From the NCBI GenBank assembly GCA_030523615.1, contig JAUNIC010000007.1, forward strand, positions 1 through 36,337: a DNA stretch of 36,337 nucleotides, in the 5' to 3' direction. Below are positions 23,276 through 30,165 of this stretch, one piece after another (the stretch's first letter is position 1; each line of letters begins with the position of its first letter). The notes beneath the pieces were generated by a model. It did not search any database, was not told the origin of the DNA, and saw only the letters and a program-made list of their open reading frames with translations. The stretch is from Bacteroidales bacterium (GTDB lineage: Bacteria > Bacteroidota > Bacteroidia > Bacteroidales > Bacteroidaceae). The translations under genes were made by a program, and so were the position numbers.

Positions 23276-23797
23276 ATGAAAAAAGCAGATCTTCTCGATA
23301 GAAAAATTCTCAAAGTCATCTCCGTCGACGCACGCCGCAGCTTCAAGGAAATTGCGGCCCACTGCGGTGTGTCGCGCGCTGCCATCCACCAACGCGTGGT
23401 GCGAATGTTCGAGCGTGGCATCATCACCGGCAGCGGCTACCAGGTAAATCCCAAATATCTCGGTTTCGGCACCTGCTCGTTCATCGGCATCAAGCTCGAA
23501 CGCGGCAATATGTACAACTCCGTGGTGCAGGAGCTCAACAAGATTCCCGAGGTTGTGGAGTGTCACTTCACCACCGGTTCCTACGGTATGATCATCAAAC
23601 TCTACTCGCAGGACAACGAGCACCTCAAGGACCTCTTGAACAACCGCATCCAGGAGATTCCCGGCGTCAACGGCACCGACACGATGATCAGTCTCGAGCA
23701 GAGCATCTCTCGCAACATTCCTATCACCCTCGGCGACGACGACGAGCCCTTCGAGGCTGCGACCGAAGTCTCCTTCAACGACGAAACAGACGACTAA
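23276..23797 (+). CDS. Lrp/AsnC-family transcriptional regulator
   Basis: 173 residues. N-terminal HTH (about 1-60: 'LLDRKILKVISVDARRSFKEIAAHCGVSRAAIHQRVVRMFERGIITG') and C-terminal RAM/AsnC effector domain (about 68-150) match the Lrp family; an acidic tail of about 20 residues follows. Such regulators respond to amino acids or related metabolites and often control neighbouring transport and peptidase genes, which here would be the divergent transporter and its own operon (inferred). Its stop codon overlaps the next ATG by one base (TAATG), so it heads a five-gene operon. Confidence 0.9.
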   Translation: MKKADLLDRKILKVISVDARRSFKEIAAHCGVSRAAIHQRVVRMFERGIITGSGYQVNPKYLGFGTCSFIGIKLERGNMYNSVVQELNKIPEVVECHFTTGSYGMIIKLYSQDNEHLKDLLNNRIQEIPGVNGTDTMISLEQSISRNIPITLGDDDEPFEAATEVSFNDETDD

Positions 23798-24207
23798 TGA
23801 CTCTCTACTTCGAAGGCTTGCTGCTGGGCATCTGCGCTTTCTTGAGCATCGGCCTCTTCCATCCCATCGTCATCAAGGGCGAGTACTATTTTGGCGTCCG
23901 CATCTGGTGGGCATTTCTGGTTGTCGGCATCGGCTGCGCCGTGAGCGCGCTGTTTGTCGAGAACCTCTTCTTCAGCGCCATGCTCAGCATTGTCGGATTC
24001 TCCAGCCTTTGGGGCATCGGCGAGGTGTTCCACCAGCGCAAACGTGTGCAGAAGGGATGGTTCCCCATGAATCCCAAGCGCGCCCATGAATACGAAGAGG
24101 AGCTCAATTTCCGCTTCCACAGCAAGAAGTTCCACGAACGTGTGCGTCAGGCCGAAACCGCCGCGCTCGAAAAGGCTCTTAAGGACAAAGAAAAGAACAA
24201 CAAATGA
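23797..24207 (+). CDS. DUF4491 family membrane protein
   Basis: 136 residues. Three membrane helices (about 3-20, 34-55, 58-78) and the conserved blocks 'GLFHPIVIKGEYYFGVRIWWAFLVVG', 'ENLFFSAMLSIVGFSSLWGIGEVFHQRKRVQKGWFPMNPKR' match DUF4491, an uncharacterised family. The C-terminal 45 residues form a charged helix. It overlaps Lrp (1 base) and the following fusion gene (ATGA), so it is translationally coupled on both sides. Function unknown. Confidence 0.86.
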   Translation: MTLYFEGLLLGICAFLSIGLFHPIVIKGEYYFGVRIWWAFLVVGIGCAVSALFVENLFFSAMLSIVGFSSLWGIGEVFHQRKRVQKGWFPMNPKRAHEYEEELNFRFHSKKFHERVRQAETAALEKALKDKEKNNK

Positions 24208-26051
24208 CAACCCCCATTATAGGCATCACCACAAATCTTGGCGACGCTGGCGCCCAGTTGGCCCGCGGCTATTGGCAGAGCGTGCGTCAGGCAGGCGGTG
24301 TGCCCGTACTCATTCCTCCCACCGACAATGCCGACGAACAGGAAGCCCTGCTCGAACAGCTCGACGGCCTTGTCATCTCGGGTGGTGCCGACCTCAACCC
24401 GCTCCTTGTGGGCGAGGATCCGATTCCCGAGCTCCACGGCATCTGTCCCGAGCGCGACGCTTTTGAGCTGCGTCTCTGCCGCCGTGCCCACGACCGCCAG
24501 ATTCCCATCTTCGGCATCTGCCGCGGCATCCAGGTCATGGCTGCTGCTCTCGGCGGAAAGGTCTGTCAGGACATTGGTCGCTGGCAGCGTCAGAACGGCC
24601 GCGAACTCAGCATCAAGCACAGTCAGGATGCGCCTCGCGACTGCCTCACACACCGCGTTCGCTGCGTGCGCCGCGACGAGGATGCAACTGTCAGCATCTC
24701 TGCTGACGCCGCTTGCGCCGCTACAGGTTCCGCTTTCGTCAGCCCTTGGCTTGCTGAAACCTTCGGCGAGGTCTTTCCCGTCAACTCTTTCCACCATCAG
24801 GCCGCCACGGCACCCGGTCCCCACATGGAGGTGACCGCTGTGAGCGCCGACGGCGTCATCGAAGCCATGCAGCAGCGCGAGGGCGAGAGTTTCCTCCTCG
24901 GCGTGCAGTGGCATCCCGAATGTCTGCCGCAGACGATGGGCCCTCTCTTCCGTCATTTCGTCGAGGCAGCTCTCAGCTACGGCCGCACCCTCGAGGCCCA
25001 CAACCGTATCTGCACCCTCGACAGCCATTGCGACACGCCGATGTTCTTCGACGCGCTCCTCGGACAGAAGGCTGCAGAGAAAGGCGTCAGCATCGCCGAT
25101 CTCACCCCCGAGGACGAGGCCGAAGCCCTCTGTCTGCAGCATCGCAACGCCACCGTGCTCGTCGATGCTGAAAAGATGAACGATGGTCATCTCGACGAGA
25201 CTTACATGGTCTCCTACATTCCCCAAGGTCCTCGCACCCCTGAGGGTTTCGACGCCGCTCGCCGCCAGGTCGAAGAGACCTACCGTCGCCTCGACGTGAT
25301 GATTGCCGCTACCGAAGACTTCGAGGACGCCAACAATCCGGCAAGTGCTGGCATCGCCATCCACCGCGGCATCGAGAATGGCTATGCCATCGGCCGCGAC
25401 CTCACGCTCCTCAAGCACTATCAGGACCTCGGCTGCGAGTACGTCACCCTTTGCCACAACGGCCACAATGATATTTGCGACAGCGCGCGTCCGCTCAAGG
25501 CTGGCAGCCGATGCGACGGTACCTATCCCGCCACCGACGAACCCGCCACGGAACACGGCGGCCTTTCGGCCTTCGGTCGCGAGGTGGTGAAGGAAATGAA
25601 CCGCATCGGTCTTCTCATCGACCTCAGCCACGCCGCCGAAACGACCTTCTACGACGTTCTCGACCTCAGCATGAAGCCTGTGGCTGTGACCCACGCCTGC
25701 AGCCGCGCCATCTGCGACCATCCCCGCAACCTCACCGACGATCAGCTTCGCGCCATCGCCGCGAAGGGTGGAGTGGTGCAGTGTACCATGTATCCCGGCT
25801 TCCTTGCTCCCGACGGCGAGAATCCTACGCTCCACACATTCATGCGCCACCTCGAACACATGATTGAGGTTTGCGGCATCGACCACGTGGGCATCGGCAG
25901 CGACTTCGACGGCGACGGCGGTGTGCCCGGGCTCGACCATGCCGGCTGCATGGTCAACATCACCCGCTGCCTCCTTGAGCGTGGTTACTCCGAAGACGAT
26001 ATCTGCAAAATCTGGGGCGACAACTTCCGTCGCGTCCTGGCTGCGCAATAA
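24204..26051 (+). CDS. Fused C26 glutamine-amidotransferase-like hydrolase and M19 dipeptidase
   Basis: 615 residues. Residues 1-255 are a class I amidotransferase-like domain of the gamma-glutamyl hydrolase/PuuD type (C26) with nucleophile Cys106 in 'IFGICRGIQ' and 'WHPE' (His237, Glu239). Residues about 268-615 are an M19 membrane (renal) dipeptidase with HxD zinc ligands (His275, Asp277 in 'DSHCDTP'), Glu in 'GIENGYAIG', 'LIDLSHAA', 'VTHACSRA' and 'GIGSDFDG'. No stop or frame change separates them. There is no signal peptide, so it should be cytosolic. C26 enzymes release gamma-linked glutamate and M19 enzymes cleave dipeptides such as Cys-Gly, so one polypeptide could degrade a gamma-glutamyl tripeptide in two steps; this is inference. 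Start is the ATG at 24204 overlapping the DUF4491 stop. Confidence 0.88.
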   Translation: MTTPIIGITTNLGDAGAQLARGYWQSVRQAGGVPVLIPPTDNADEQEALLEQLDGLVISGGADLNPLLVGEDPIPELHGICPERDAFELRLCRRAHDRQIPIFGICRGIQVMAAALGGKVCQDIGRWQRQNGRELSIKHSQDAPRDCLTHRVRCVRRDEDATVSISADAACAATGSAFVSPWLAETFGEVFPVNSFHHQAATAPGPHMEVTAVSADGVIEAMQQREGESFLLGVQWHPECLPQTMGPLFRHFVEAALSYGRTLEAHNRICTLDSHCDTPMFFDALLGQKAAEKGVSIADLTPEDEAEALCLQHRNATVLVDAEKMNDGHLDETYMVSYIPQGPRTPEGFDAARRQVEETYRRLDVMIAATEDFEDANNPASAGIAIHRGIENGYAIGRDLTLLKHYQDLGCEYVTLCHNGHNDICDSARPLKAGSRCDGTYPATDEPATEHGGLSAFGREVVKEMNRIGLLIDLSHAAETTFYDVLDLSMKPVAVTHACSRAICDHPRNLTDDQLRAIAAKGGVVQCTMYPGFLAPDGENPTLHTFMRHLEHMIEVCGIDHVGIGSDFDGDGGVPGLDHAGCMVNITRCLLERGYSEDDICKIWGDNFRRVLAAQ

Positions 26052-26056
26052 ATCCT

Positions 26057-26099
26057 TAAAGTCTCTAAAGTCCCTAAAGTCCTTAAAGACCATAAAGTC
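26057..26099 (+). repeat. Tandem 9-base repeat (TAAAGTCcy) before the FtsB-like gene
   Basis: Five units at exact 9-base spacing with cores at 26057, 26066, 26075, 26084 and 26093 (TAAAGTC, with TAAAGAC once). It begins 5 bases after the fusion gene's stop and ends 15 bases before the next ATG. Confidence 0.78.
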
Positions 26100-26114
26100 C
26101 CCCAAAACAACCAT

Positions 26115-26417
26115 ATGAGCAAAGCACTCAACATCCTCTCCTTCATCTGGAACCGCCGCAGCCTTTGGACCACGGTATTCTTCGTTGTCATCGTCGGATT
26201 CATCGACGAGAACAGCGTGGTCAACCTCATCGCCCAATGGCACAGCAACGCAGAACTGCGCAGCGAAATCAAGCAGTACGAAGAGCAGTATGCCGAATCC
26301 TCAAAGCGCCTCAAGCAACTCGCCAGTTCGCAGGAGGCCGTCGAAGAGGTGGCACGCGTCAATCTGCTCATGAAGTCCAACGACGAAGACGTGTACATCA
26401 TCGAAGAAAAGAAATGA
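26115..26417 (+). CDS. FtsB/DivIC-like septum formation protein
   Basis: 100 residues: short cytosolic N-terminus, one membrane helix (about 17-33, 'LWTTVFFVVIVGFIDEN'), then a coiled coil (about 43-75, 'AELRSEIKQYEEQYAESSKRLKQLASSQEAVEEVARVNLLMK') and a C-terminal 'DEDVYIIEE', as in Bacteroidota septum-formation-initiator (FtsB/DivIC) proteins. In known systems FtsB links FtsL and FtsQ in the divisome. The stop overlaps the next gene (ATGA). Confidence 0.85.
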   Translation: MSKALNILSFIWNRRSLWTTVFFVVIVGFIDENSVVNLIAQWHSNAELRSEIKQYEEQYAESSKRLKQLASSQEAVEEVARVNLLMKSNDEDVYIIEEKK

Positions 26418-26797
26418 AACAACTCAATCGCTTCCAGAACCTCCTATTCCAAGTAGGCGGCCTGCTCCTCGTGGCCGGCGCCATCATGCCCATGATTCCT
26501 GCCGTCAACACCCACGCCGCTACGGTCTTCACCATCGGCGCTCTGCTCTTCGGCAGCATGCAGCTCCTGCAGCGCTATGACGGCCCCAACGTCGTCATCC
26601 GCCGTCTGCGTCGCCAGCAGATCCTCGGCGCATTCTTCCTCATGTTTGCTGCCGCCCTGCTCGTCATGAAGCAGTACCACGTAGGCCCCATCCCCATCCG
26701 CGGCGACGAGTGGAAGATAGCCCTCATCGTGGCCGCCGTCCTCGAACTCTATACCGCCTTCCGCATCCCCTCCGAACTGGAGAAGGAGAACAAGTAA
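26414..26797 (+). CDS. Small multi-span membrane protein, unknown
   Basis: 127 residues from the ATG at 26414, which overlaps the FtsB-like stop. Four hydrophobic segments are visible (about 10-28, 34-50, 70-86, 103-117). Sequences such as 'GGLLLVAGAIMPMI' and 'GALLFGSMQLLQRYDGP' are conserved-looking, but I recognise no named family. The consistent overlap with the FtsB-like gene suggests a division or envelope role, which is unproven. Last gene of the 23.3-26.8 kb operon. Confidence 0.72.
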   Translation: MKQLNRFQNLLFQVGGLLLVAGAIMPMIPAVNTHAATVFTIGALLFGSMQLLQRYDGPNVVIRRLRRQQILGAFFLMFAAALLVMKQYHVGPIPIRGDEWKIALIVAAVLELYTAFRIPSELEKENK

Positions 26798-26860
26798 AAG
26801 TAACAACTCCCTCCGAACTTCAGCATTCACAAACTGACAGTTCACACACCAATTATAGCA

Positions 26861-26927
26861 TTTGCCCGCTCTGTATGCAATGGAATGCACCCCAAAAGGT
26901 GCCTCGCCACTGCGCAGAGCGGGCAAA
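26861..26927 (+). terminator. Large structured terminator after the Lrp operon
   Basis: TTTGCCCGCTCTG (26861-26873) pairs perfectly with CAGAGCGGGCAAA (26915-26927), 13 bp, followed by ACTATTTTT. The interior can form a second hairpin GCACC-CCAAAA-GGTGC (26887-26902) and partial TGCAATGG/CCACTGC pairing. The remainder of the 308-base gap 26798-27105 holds the promoter at 27034-27063 and heptads, and no gene that I can support. Confidence 0.75.
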
Positions 26928-27033
26928 ACTATTTTTGACCAAAAACAAACCACAAATCGCAGAACGATTTTTGCATATATGCGCCACAGACTGCATAAAT
27001 GCGCATTTTTGCGAAATTTTCTCACAATATACA

Positions 27034-27063
27034 TTGTTTATACAAAAATACATTGTACCTTTG
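27034..27063 (+). promoter_or_regulatory. Bacteroidota promoter for the arginine cluster
   Basis: TTG (27034-27036), 19-base spacer, TACCTTTG (27056-27063). The leader of about 40 bases contains three ACTAAAC words (27069, 27077, 27084). It is the only consensus promoter I find before 35.6 kb, so it may drive all eight arg genes. No ArgR-type operator is evident. Confidence 0.72.
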
Positions 27064-27068
27064 CACCA

Positions 27069-27090
27069 ACTAAACGACTAAACACTAAAC
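27069..27090 (+). repeat. ACTAAAC tandem words in the arg leader
   Basis: ACTAAAC at 27069, 27077 and 27084 (8- then 7-base spacing). The same word recurs before argG at 27751 and 27759, with its complement at 27713 and 27728. Confidence 0.7.
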
Positions 27091-27105
27091 GATCTTTTAC
27101 ATACA

Positions 27106-27690
27106 ATGGAATTTCAAGTAATCGTGGCCAACGAAAGCCACGCTTGCTATGCCCAGCAGATCTGCGACGAAATGTATATTTCTGCGCAGGAACGCGGAAC
27201 GGGCATCGCAAAACGTACCCCCGAATACATTATTGAGAAGATGCAGGCCGGAAAGGCTGTCATTGCACTCAGCGAAGAAGGCGAATTTGCCGGATTCAGC
27301 TACATCGAGACTTGGGGCCACCGCCAATTTGTGGCCAATTCCGGTCTCATCATCAACCACAAGTTCCGTGGTTGCGGCCTTGCCAAGCGTGTGAAGCATC
27401 GCGTCTTCCACCTCAGCCGCGAGCTCTATCCCGAAGCCAAAATCTTCAGTATCACCACCGGTCCCGCAGTCATGAAGATGAACTACGAGCTCGGTTTCCG
27501 TCCCGTGCCGTTTGCCGAACTCACCGACGACCCCGAATTTTGGAAGGGTTGTCAGGGTTGCACCAACTTCGACATCCTGCAGGCCAAGGGCTACAAGATG
27601 TGCATCTGCACCGGCCTCCTCTACGATCCAAGCGAGCACGTGGCCATGAAGAAGCTCATCGAGAAGCACAACCTCATCAATGAGGAGTGA
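27106..27690 (+). CDS. GNAT N-acylglutamate synthase of the arginine pathway
   Basis: 194 residues. A GNAT fold with the acyl-CoA loop 'FRGCGLAKR' (87-95, matching R-x-x-G-x-A) and the C-terminal 'FWKGCQGCTNFDILQAKGYKMCICTGLLYDP', which closely resembles the GNAT that precedes argG in Bacteroides thetaiotaomicron (BT3761). From memory, that gene was assigned by fitness data as the N-succinylglutamate synthase of the arginine pathway. The same position at the head of a complete arg cluster supports the same role: acylating glutamate in the first committed step. Acetyl versus succinyl preference cannot be read from the motif; the carbamoyltransferase downstream favours succinyl. It carries a cysteine-rich C-terminal block of unknown purpose. 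Confidence 0.85.
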   Translation: MEFQVIVANESHACYAQQICDEMYISAQERGTGIAKRTPEYIIEKMQAGKAVIALSEEGEFAGFSYIETWGHRQFVANSGLIINHKFRGCGLAKRVKHRVFHLSRELYPEAKIFSITTGPAVMKMNYELGFRPVPFAELTDDPEFWKGCQGCTNFDILQAKGYKMCICTGLLYDPSEHVAMKKLIEKHNLINEE

Positions 27691-27701
27691 TTTAGCAAAC
27701 A

Positions 27702-27771
27702 GTGGTTTGGTGGTTTAGTAATTAGTGGTTTAGTGCGTACAATCCAAACGACTAAACGACTAAACACCAAC
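27702..27771 (+). repeat. GTGGTTTA / ACTAAACG tandem words before argG
   Basis: GTGGTTTG, GTGGTTTA, GTAATTA, GTGGTTTA at 27702-27732, then ACTAAAC at 27751 and 27759. The two halves are complementary (GTTTAGT versus ACTAAAC), so the 84-base spacer between the GNAT gene and argG can fold into alternative hairpins. Confidence 0.7.
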
Positions 27772-27774
27772 ACT

Positions 27775-28980
27775 ATGGAACAGAAGAAGACAGTAGTCGT
27801 CGCCTTCAGCGGAGGCCTCGACACCAGCTATACCGTCATGTACCTCGCCAAGGAGATGGGCTACGAAGTCCACGCTGCCTGCGCCAATACCGGAGGCTTC
27901 AGCCCCGAACAGCTCAAGACCAACGAAGAGAACGCCTACAGACTCGGCGCCACAAAGTACGTCACCCTCGACGTCACGCAGGAGTACTACGACAAGTCGC
28001 TCAAATACATGGTCTTCGGCAATGTGCTCCGCAACAACTGCTATCCCATCAGCGTCAGCTCGGAGCGCATTTTCCAGGCCCTCGCCATCGCGCGCTATGC
28101 CAAGGAAATCGGTGCCAGCGCCATTGCCCACGGCTCTACCGGTGCCGGCAACGACCAGATTCGCTTCGATATGACCTTCCTCGTCATGTGCCCCGGTGTC
28201 GAAATCATCACCCTCACCCGCGACGGCAACCTCAGCCGCAAGGACGAGGTGGACTACCTCAACGCCCACGGCTTCAACGCCGACTTTGCCCGCCTGAAGT
28301 ACAGCTACAACGTGGGTATCTGGGGCACCAGCATCTGCGGCGGCGAACTCCTCGACAGCAACCAGGGTCTGCCCGAAGATGCCTACCTCAAGCATCCCAC
28401 CAAGGAGGGTCCCGAACTGCTCAAACTGGGATTCTGCAAGGGCGAACTTTGCAGCGTCAACGGCGTGGAGTACACCGACAAGATTGCCGCCATTCAGGCT
28501 GTCGAAGAAATCGGCGCGCAGTACGCCATCGGCCGCGACTGCCACGTGGGCGACACCATCATCGGCATCAAGGGCCGCGTAGGTTTTGAGGCCGCCGCAC
28601 CCATGCTCATCATCGGCGCCCACCGCTTCCTTGAGAAGTACACCCTCTCCAAGTGGCAGCAGTATTGGAAGGATCAGGTCGCGAATTGGTACGGCATGTT
28701 CCTCCACGAAAGTCAGTACCTCGAACCCGTCATGCCCGACATCGAGGCCATGCTCGCCTCCAGCCAGCGCAACGTCAACGGCGTCGTCACCCTCGAACTG
28801 CGTCCCCTCGGTTTCCAGACCGTGGGCGTCGATACTCCCGACGACCTCGTGAAGAACAAGCTCGGTGAATACGGCGAAGGCGCCAAGGGATGGACCAGCG
28901 AGGACGCCAAGGGATTCATCAAGGTTTCATCCACCGCACTCCGTGCCTACTATCTTGCCCACCCCGATGAACAGCGCTAA
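27775..28980 (+). CDS. argG: Argininosuccinate synthase
   Basis: 401 residues from the ATG at 27775; an in-frame ATG 14 codons upstream lies in the repeat tract and is not used. The PP-loop SGGLDTS (12-18) and the family blocks 'GSTGAGNDQIRFD', 'SRKDEVDYLNAHGFNADF' and 'NIGIWG'-like 'NVGIWGTSICGGELLDSN' are intact. It condenses citrulline with aspartate using ATP. In a succinyl pathway it would act after desuccinylation of succinylcitrulline. Followed after 10 bases by argC. Confidence 0.96.
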   Translation: MEQKKTVVVAFSGGLDTSYTVMYLAKEMGYEVHAACANTGGFSPEQLKTNEENAYRLGATKYVTLDVTQEYYDKSLKYMVFGNVLRNNCYPISVSSERIFQALAIARYAKEIGASAIAHGSTGAGNDQIRFDMTFLVMCPGVEIITLTRDGNLSRKDEVDYLNAHGFNADFARLKYSYNVGIWGTSICGGELLDSNQGLPEDAYLKHPTKEGPELLKLGFCKGELCSVNGVEYTDKIAAIQAVEEIGAQYAIGRDCHVGDTIIGIKGRVGFEAAAPMLIIGAHRFLEKYTLSKWQQYWKDQVANWYGMFLHESQYLEPVMPDIEAMLASSQRNVNGVVTLELRPLGFQTVGVDTPDDLVKNKLGEYGEGAKGWTSEDAKGFIKVSSTALRAYYLAHPDEQR

Positions 28981-28990
28981 CTTTACCACT

Positions 28991-29992
28991 ATGCCTTCCA
29001 CCTCTTCCCTCTTACCTCCTACCTCTTCCCTCAGAGTCGGCATCCTCGGCGCTGCGGGCTACACGGGCGGCGAACTCATCCGTCTGCTCATCAACCATCC
29101 CGTGGCCGAAATCGTCTTTGCCAATAGCGAGTCGAACGCCGGCAACCTCGTGAGCGATGTGCACGAAGGTCTCGTGGGCGACACCGACCTGCGCTTCACC
29201 TCTGAGATGCCCTTCGACGAGGTTGATGTTGTGTTCTTCTGCTTCGGCCATGGCAAGAGCGAGGCATTCCTCCGTGAGCACACCATCCCCGCCCACGTCC
29301 GTATTATCGACCTCGCCCAGGACTTCCGCATCCGTGGCGACCACGACTACGTCTACGGTCTGCCTGAGACACATCTTAATATTATACGCGCGAGCCAGCA
29401 CGTAGCCAATCCCGGCTGCTTCGCCACCGCCATTCAGCTCGCCCTCCTCCCTGCCCTCGCCACCCACATCATCGACGGCGACATCCACGTCACTGGCATT
29501 ACGGGCAGCACCGGCGCCGGCCAAAAGCCAGGAGCCACCACCCACTACAGCTGGCGCAACGACAACATCTCCGTCTACAAGACTTTCACGCATCAGCATC
29601 TCCACGAGATTCGCCAGACCATCGAGGAGCTCCATCCCGGCTACGATGGTCGCGTGCTCTTCATTCCCCAGCGCGGCTGCTTCGCCCGTGGCATTTTCGT
29701 CACCGCCGTAGCCCACTGCACGCGTCCCATCGAGGAGGTACAGGCCATCTACGAAACCTACTACGCCGACGCTGCCTTCACCCATTTCGTCACGAAGAGC
29801 CCCGACCTCAAGCAGGTGGTAGGCACCAACAAAGCCGTTGTCTACGTCGAGCGCTACGAGGACCAGCTTCTCATGATTTCGTGCATTGACAATCTCCTCA
29901 AAGGCGCCGTCGGCCAAGCTGTGCAGAACATGAACCTCATGTTCGGCCTGCCCGAAACTACCGGTCTCCAGCTCAAAGCGCAGGCGTTCTAA
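28991..29992 (+). CDS. argC: N-acyl-gamma-glutamyl-phosphate reductase
   Basis: 333 residues. The NADP-binding loop is 'GILGAAGYTGGELIRLL' (17-33) and the catalytic cysteine is C143 in 'ANPGCFATA'; the C-terminus has 'SCIDNLLKGAVGQAVQNMNLM'. It reduces the acylglutamyl phosphate made by ArgB. The N-terminus is odd: residues 2-14 (PSTSSLLPPTSSL) are encoded by a heptad tandem tract where homologues begin directly with the Rossmann strand. The start could also be the ATG at 28967, which overlaps argG; 28991 is preferred for spacing. Both starts are upstream of the tract, so the tract is translated either way. Confidence 0.93.
   Translation: MPSTSSLLPPTSSLRVGILGAAGYTGGELIRLLINHPVAEIVFANSESNAGNLVSDVHEGLVGDTDLRFTSEMPFDEVDVVFFCFGHGKSEAFLREHTIPAHVRIIDLAQDFRIRGDHDYVYGLPETHLNIIRASQHVANPGCFATAIQLALLPALATHIIDGDIHVTGITGSTGAGQKPGATTHYSWRNDNISVYKTFTHQHLHEIRQTIEELHPGYDGRVLFIPQRGCFARGIFVTAVAHCTRPIEEVQAIYETYYADAAFTHFVTKSPDLKQVVGTNKAVVYVERYEDQLLMISCIDNLLKGAVGQAVQNMNLMFGLPETTGLQLKAQAF
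28994..29035 (+). repeat. Heptad tandem repeat (CCTCTTM) inside the argC N-terminus
   Basis: 7-base units in register at 28994, 29001, 29008, 29015, 29022 and 29029: CCTTCCA, CCTCTTC, CCTCTTA, CCTCCTA, CCTCTTC, CCTCAGA. Gain or loss of one unit would shift the argC frame. Confidence 0.8.
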
Positions 29993-29993
29993 A

Positions 29994-30161
29994 AGCCTCT
30001 CCCCCCGCCCTCTCCGACTGGAGAGGGAGCCTCGCAGCCATAAAACATACATTGTTACACCTTACCTTAAATTCCCCCAACAACTCCGAGCACTCCCCCC
30101 AATCGGGGATTTCTGCCCCTCGATAACGAGGGGACCGAGGGGAGTGATGGAGGGGGGCTCC
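29994..30161. repeat. Paired inverted G-rich repeat (copies E and F) filling the argC-argD gap
   Basis: E (29994-30033, minus orientation: CTCCCTCTCC-AGTC-GGAGAGGG then CGGGGGGAGAGGCTT) and F (30091-30161, plus orientation: CTCCCCCC-AATC-GGGG, an extra CCCCTC-GATAAC-GAGGGG hairpin, then GATGGAGGGGGGCTCC), 57 bases apart. The arrangement is the same as D1/D2: hairpins inward, tails outward. It starts 1 base after the argC stop and ends 4 bases before the argD ATG. Confidence 0.8.
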
Positions 30162-30165
30162 TATC

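Noticed and set aside
24147-26243. A 698-codon minus-strand open frame opposite the C26-M19 fusion
   Set aside because: Same shadow effect. The plus strand encodes two full catalytic domains; the minus product has no recognisable domain.
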